From the NCBI GenBank assembly GCA_027484105.1, contig JAIXUG010000005.1, positions 1 through 64,000 on the forward strand: 64,000 bases of DNA, in the 5' to 3' direction. How positions within the stretch are numbered: position 1 is the stretch's first letter; the number at the start of each line of letters is the position of its first letter. This document shows positions 60,069 through 64,000 of the stretch, piece after piece. The notes beneath the pieces were generated by a model that made no database searches, had not been told where the DNA came from, and was given only the letters and a program-made list of their open reading frames with translations. The stretch is from Comamonadaceae bacterium. GTDB taxonomy: Bacteria > Pseudomonadota > Gammaproteobacteria > Burkholderiales > Burkholderiaceae_C. The position numbers and the translations under genes were made by a program.

Positions 60069-60934
60069 TAAGCAGCGATCAACTGCTGGGCCAGTGCATT
60101 CAGGCGCGTGCCTGGCCGCGTCAAATCGGTGACGATGCTGAAGTGGTTGAGGCCAGCCAAGTCTTCGCACACGGGCACGGTTTTGGGGCCCCAAGCGTGG
60201 TGAATCAAGCGGTTGTGGCGCAAAAACTCTGCACTTTCATCGCCCCCAGCCACGGTGTACAAAACGCCCTGCTTGGGGCGCTGCCATTTGGCGGGGCTGG
60301 CCATGCGCACATGGGCCGGGGTGATGCGCAGGTCGGCCTGCAAAAAAGGTGTTTGGCGCAGCGGGGCCAAATCAAACAGCCCCGAAATCGACAGCGCCTT
60401 GCGCACCAAGCCTGCAGGCAAATCACGGCCTGCTTTTTTCCAATCGCAGCCCAGCATCATGGCGGCCAGGTGCCCGCCTGCCGAGTGGCCCATGACGGTG
60501 ATGTTCTTGCGGTCTCCGCCGTGTTCGGCAATGTGCCGCCAGACCCAGGCGGTGGCTTGGGCCATCTGAAACGCGATGTCGGGGATGGTGATGGGTTGCT
60601 CGGGTGTGCCGGGGCACAGCGCGTAATTGACCACCACCACGCAGGCGCCCATGTCGTGCAAAGCCGGGGCGACAAAGGAGTGGTCGGACTTGTCCAGACT
60701 GCGCCAATAACCACCGTGGATGAAGATCACCACAGGGGCGTCGGCACGCGCAGCCGGGAAGATGTCCAGGGTTTCGTTCGGGCCATCGCCATACCGAACA
60801 TCAAGCCGCGCTGTGAGGCTCTGGCGGGCTTGCGCGGAGGCGTTTTGCCAATGCGCAAAATGCTCGGCAAAGTTGGGCACCAGCGCCCGGTTGTTGTACA
60901 TCCGGTCATGCCACGCAGCGTCTTGGGTCGGCAT
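60068..60934 (-). CDS. Alpha/beta hydrolase of the KynB/arylformamidase-like esterase group
   Basis: 288 residues from the ATG at 60934 with GAAGGAG upstream. Features: oxyanion motif VVIFIHGGYWRSLDKSDHSF (HGGYW), nucleophile elbow VMGHSAGGHLAAMM, and a C-terminal GLNHFSIVTDL with the catalytic His. This type includes kynurenine formamidases and other small esterases. It follows the TonB-dependent receptor by 14 bases in the same operon, so it may act on the imported compound; no tryptophan-degradation gene is near. Confidence 0.82.
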   Translation of the reverse strand: MPTQDAAWHDRMYNNRALVPNFAEHFAHWQNASAQARQSLTARLDVRYGDGPNETLDIFPAARADAPVVIFIHGGYWRSLDKSDHSFVAPALHDMGACVVVVNYALCPGTPEQPITIPDIAFQMAQATAWVWRHIAEHGGDRKNITVMGHSAGGHLAAMMLGCDWKKAGRDLPAGLVRKALSISGLFDLAPLRQTPFLQADLRITPAHVRMASPAKWQRPKQGVLYTVAGGDESAEFLRHNRLIHHAWGPKTVPVCEDLAGLNHFSIVTDLTRPGTRLNALAQQLIAA

Positions 60935-60948
60935 CGGGCATGTCTCCT

Positions 60949-63156
60949 TCAGATTTTCATTTCCAGGCGCAACTGCACATTGCGCCAATTGCGGTCGGTG
61001 TTGCGGGCGGTCTCGCGGAACGTGCCGTTGTCAAAGGTGCTGGCGGTGATGTAATCGCGCGGCTGCAAATTGCTCACGGTCAAACGCACGGCACTGGCCG
61101 GCGAGATGCGCCAAAGTCCATACACATCCACAACCCGTTTGACACCTTGATAAAACATTTGCTGTTCGGTGCGGCGGGTGTCGTAGTCCGGGTTCCAGTT
61201 GAGGTTACCGCCCAAGGTCAAGGGGATCTGCCGAATGCGGTAGTCCCCGCCCAGGTTGGCGGTCATGTCAGGCTGCTGGTCCAGTCGGTTGTTGGGGCCT
61301 GGCACCTGTTTGACTCTGGAGCTGAAGAAACTGACGTTGCTGCGGACATCGATGGGCAAGGCTTTTTCAAAAGCCTGGTTGAGCCGGAACTTCGCTTCCA
61401 ACTCAAGGCCTTGGGTCGATGCATCGCCAATGTTGATGGGGGAAGACACCCAACGGGTCTGATTGGGTGCCCAGACAGGGCCGACTTGCTCGCTGACGGT
61501 GTAGCGAATCAGGTCGCTGATTTCCCTGCGGAAAATGTTCGCGCTGAGCAAACCGCCACCGCTCAGGTAGCGCTCAAAAGCGACATCGATGCCCGTGGCC
61601 AACTCGGGCCTGAGGTCTGGGTTGCCAATGCGGTCAGGTCGTGTGGGGCGACTGTTGACCTCGCCAGAGCTGACCGGGCGCGCCATCAGGTTGTGCAGCG
61701 TGGGGGTTCGGTAGCTGCGCGTCAGGCTCATGCGCACCTGATCGCGCTTGGCGGGGTCAGGCTTCCACAAGGCGTGCAACAAGGGCGTCCAGACCGAGCT
61801 GGTGTTGGTTTTGAGGCCCGTCAAATCGGTGGCCTCGGTGGCAATGGTTTCGTAGCGCAAACCGGTATGGGCCGACCAATGGCGATTGATCTTGAACTCG
61901 TCTTGCGCATAGGCGGCCCATCGGAGGGTGCGCGCGCTCAAGTCTCCGGCGCTGTCGTCCAGCAAACCACGGGCCTCTTCCAGGCGACGCACGCCTTCCA
62001 ACTCCAAGCCGCTCACCACTTGGTGGCCGTTGTCCATGGCACGTGTCCATTTGCCATTGAGGCTGCCGGAGCGGTCCACAAAATTTTGAAACTGGGTGTT
62101 GTTGGTCAACAAGGGGCTGGCGCCGATCGACGATGTCACGATCTGGTCCATCCTGTAATCGAACTCCGATTGGCCCAGGCCAAAACGCACTTCCAGGCGG
62201 TCATCGGCCGACAAGCGTTGCGCCCATTGGCCATTGAGACGAGCCATGGCAAAGCGACTTTGGTTGAGAGTTTGCGCGCTGTCGGATTGAGCGTCGTTGC
62301 CCGCGAGCCGGTTGGCCTGGATTTGGCCGGAACTGCCAAAATCCGAATAAATCACAAAGGGGGTCAGGGTCAGGGTCTTGCCTTGTTCACCCCGCCATTG
62401 CAGCCGAGCATTGGCATGCAGGGCTTGCCGGCGTCCGAGGGACTCGGTGAGGCGGGTGCTGTCGCCCATCAGGCTGGACGAGACCACCGAGCTGTTTTCA
62501 TCGGGTCTGTATTGGTCGGTCACCGACAAGGTCAGCGTGCCTGTCATGGGCTTGAACTGGAGGTTGTGCACCCAGTTGAGCAAGGTTGACGGCTGCCCGT
62601 GCTCTTGCGAGCGGGTGATTTTCAAATCGTCGGGGTTGGCCCTTTGCCCTTCGCGCAAAACAATGTTGATGGTGCCCGCAATGGCGCGCGCCCCGGTTTC
62701 GGCAGTGGGTGCACGCAGGATTTCGATGCGCTCGACTTGCTCGGGCAGCAAGCTGTCGATGGAAAAACCGGGTGGCAAGCGCTCGCCATCGAGCAGGATT
62801 TGGGTGTAGCCACCGCCCAGACCGCGCATGCGAATCGCACCCCCTCGACCCGGCACGCCTTGCACGGTCACACCGGGCAAACGTTTGAGCACTTCGCCCA
62901 AATTGGCATCGCCTTGTTTTTGGATTTCTTCACGCCCAATGATGATCTTGGATGCCGAAGACTCCCGGCGCATTTCTGTGTCGTTGCTGCGGTTGCTGCG
63001 CACTTCCACCTGACCCAGATCGGTGGGGCCTGCGGAGCCACCCGGCATGCTGGTGTTTTGCGCCGAAACACACCAAGGCACAAGCGCAAGAGCGCCAAGC
63101 GCCCAGGGCAGGGTATGGCTACGGGGGCTCACACAGGGGTCGGTTTTGTTTTGCAT
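60949..63156 (-). CDS. TonB-dependent outer-membrane receptor
   Basis: 735 residues. Signal peptide MQNKTDPCVSPRSHTLPWAL and a hydrophobic stretch, cut after VSAQ ~33. Plug domain at ~50-175: IIIGREEIQKQGDANLGEVL, KRLPGVTVQGVPGRGGAIRM and RGLGGGYTQILLDGERLPPG. The rest is a 22-strand barrel ending in LRLEMKI-type sequence with QPRDYITASTFDNG near the end. It imports a ligand (siderophore, vitamin or other) using TonB. No Fur box was recognised upstream, so iron uptake is not shown. Confidence 0.9.
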   Translation of the reverse strand: MQNKTDPCVSPRSHTLPWALGALALVPWCVSAQNTSMPGGSAGPTDLGQVEVRSNRSNDTEMRRESSASKIIIGREEIQKQGDANLGEVLKRLPGVTVQGVPGRGGAIRMRGLGGGYTQILLDGERLPPGFSIDSLLPEQVERIEILRAPTAETGARAIAGTINIVLREGQRANPDDLKITRSQEHGQPSTLLNWVHNLQFKPMTGTLTLSVTDQYRPDENSSVVSSSLMGDSTRLTESLGRRQALHANARLQWRGEQGKTLTLTPFVIYSDFGSSGQIQANRLAGNDAQSDSAQTLNQSRFAMARLNGQWAQRLSADDRLEVRFGLGQSEFDYRMDQIVTSSIGASPLLTNNTQFQNFVDRSGSLNGKWTRAMDNGHQVVSGLELEGVRRLEEARGLLDDSAGDLSARTLRWAAYAQDEFKINRHWSAHTGLRYETIATEATDLTGLKTNTSSVWTPLLHALWKPDPAKRDQVRMSLTRSYRTPTLHNLMARPVSSGEVNSRPTRPDRIGNPDLRPELATGIDVAFERYLSGGGLLSANIFRREISDLIRYTVSEQVGPVWAPNQTRWVSSPINIGDASTQGLELEAKFRLNQAFEKALPIDVRSNVSFFSSRVKQVPGPNNRLDQQPDMTANLGGDYRIRQIPLTLGGNLNWNPDYDTRRTEQQMFYQGVKRVVDVYGLWRISPASAVRLTVSNLQPRDYITASTFDNGTFRETARNTDRNWRNVQLRLEMKI

Positions 63157-63226
63157 CGTGCGATTTTGACAGCGCCTTGCCGGTTCTGTGTGTCGCAGCC
63201 GGATAACCCAGGGGGCCAGTCAGCGA

Positions 63227-64000
63227 TCAATCACCCGACTTGAACAAGGCTGCCACCTTGCGTTTGGGCTTGATGTTGGCAGAGATGGAAGACCTCGCTG
63301 GACGGGGCGTTGTCGGCTCCCAAGTGGGCGATGCGTCCTGGGCTTGGGCCTCGTAAGGCTTCTCAAAGAACGGGTCACGGTTGACCGGCGCCGGACGGAA
63401 GCCGCCACGGCGCTCGCGGGGGGCATCGAGGGCATCGCGCGGGTCGTCGTCTTCGCGGCGACGGCTGCGGGGGCGGTCTTCGGCGCGCGCACCCCATTTT
63501 TCGGGGGCAGGGCCCGCGGGCCGGGTGTCCAACTGAAGGGTTTCGACTTCGAGCTTTTTCTTGATGAGCTTTTCGATGTCGCCCACCAAACGAGAGTCAG
63601 AAGGGCTGACCAGGGTGACGGCCAAGCCCGAAGCCCCGGCACGACCCGTGCGGCCAATGCGGTGCACATAGTCTTCGGCATTGAAGGGCACATCGAAGTT
63701 GAACACCGCCGGGACATCCTTGATGTCCAGACCGCGCGCGGCCACGTCGGTGCACACCAGCAAATCGACTTCGCCTTGTTTGAAGGCTTCCAGCGCCTTG
63801 AGGCGTTCGTCCTGGCTCTTGTCGCCGTGCAAGGCGGCAGTGCGCAAGCCTTCGCGCTCCAATGAGCGGGCCAAGCGGCCACAACCGAGTTTGCTGTTGA
63901 CAAAAATAAAGGCCTGCTTGATGCCCCGATCGTCCAGCACCTTGCGGATCACGCGGCGCTTGTCGTCGTCTTGGGCGGCGTAAAAGCGCTGCTCCACCGT
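63227..64000 (-). CDS. rhlE: DEAD-box RNA helicase, RhlE type (C-terminal part)
   Basis: About 258 residues; the frame is open to the right edge, so the N-terminal motor domain with the DEAD motif is outside. Visible are helicase motifs IV-VI of the second RecA domain: AFIFVNSKLGCGRLA, LHGDKSQDERLKALEAF, LVCTDVAARGLDI and YVHRIGRTGRAG. A basic, Arg/Pro-rich tail (~170-258) follows, as in RhlE proteins active in rRNA and mRNA remodelling. Confidence 0.9.
   Translation of the reverse strand, partial: TVEQRFYAAQDDDKRRVIRKVLDDRGIKQAFIFVNSKLGCGRLARSLEREGLRTAALHGDKSQDERLKALEAFKQGEVDLLVCTDVAARGLDIKDVPAVFNFDVPFNAEDYVHRIGRTGRAGASGLAVTLVSPSDSRLVGDIEKLIKKKLEVETLQLDTRPAGPAPEKWGARAEDRPRSRRREDDDPRDALDAPRERRGGFRPAPVNRDPFFEKPYEAQAQDASPTWEPTTPRPARSSISANIKPKRKVAALFKSGD

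Noticed and set aside
1..64000. tRNA, rRNA, riboswitch or CRISPR array
   Set aside because: No cloverleaf, conserved RNA core or regularly spaced repeat series was recognised on reading; a covariance-model search (tRNAscan-SE, Infernal) would settle it.

Overview
The window is typical chromosome of a high-GC betaproteobacterium, most likely Burkholderiales/Comamonadaceae (Limnohabitans-, Rhodoferax- or Polaromonas-like). The signs are strong G/C bias at third codon positions, three Bug-type (TctC) solute receptors, a DctPQM TRAP transporter, DnaG, MutS, PPK1 and long-form QueF of proteobacterial type, and dense operons with ATGA/GTGA overlaps. No rRNA, tRNA, CRISPR array, integrase or insertion sequence was seen. 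The species call is inference from gene content only.

Layout. 1-1.9 kb: the end of an arsenate-resistance operon (GAPDH, ArsJ, ArsR). 2-6.5 kb: polyphosphate metabolism (ppx; a divergent ppk1-sixA pair with a PHO-box-like palindrome before ppk1). 6.6-8.2 kb: small unknown genes, a ParA-like ATPase and a frameshifted small gene. 8.2-11.1 kb: a metallophosphatase/OlsB-like acyltransferase pair, an orphan PhnZ-like HD oxygenase and an ABM monooxygenase. 11.1-15.4 kb: MarR regulator, FAH-family hydrolase and a TRAP transporter. 15.5-31.7 kb: mainly housekeeping (NUDIX, acyl-CoA synthetase, dnaG, cysE, trmJ, suhB, CBS/CNNM protein, mutS, an Anbu proteasome-like peptidase, uppP, retropepsin, glnS). 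31.7-35.7 kb: a TumE/TumA toxin-antitoxin pair, a PPOX flavoprotein, a DUF457 membrane protein, a methyltransferase and a hemerythrin, with two FNR-type boxes between the divergent DUF457 and methyltransferase genes. 35.7-43.7 kb: a galactarate/glucarate catabolic locus (two Bug receptors, garD, FadR-type regulator, gudD, garL-like aldolase) followed by an FMN 2-hydroxyacid dehydrogenase. 43.7-45 kb: a DinB-type polymerase.

45.0-55.4 kb is an accessory island rich in toxin-antitoxin and defence-type genes: BrnTA, a PIN/Phd pair, a fused MmeI-like type IIG restriction-modification enzyme, an AT-richer pair made of a four-helix membrane protein and a ComEC-type metallo-beta-lactamase-fold hydrolase, a Upf1-like SF1 helicase translationally coupled to HigBA, and MazEF. 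Only an enoyl-CoA hydratase gene interrupts it. The best candidates for something undescribed are the membrane protein/MBL pair (50.26-51.76 kb) and the higB-higA-helicase operon (54.62-51.82 kb).

55.4-64 kb returns to ordinary genes: queF, yaaA and a TruC-like synthase sharing one CATG for divergent starts, an OYE-family oxidoreductase, a third Bug receptor, a KynB-like hydrolase behind a TonB-dependent receptor, and the C-terminal part of a RhlE-type DEAD-box helicase running off the window.
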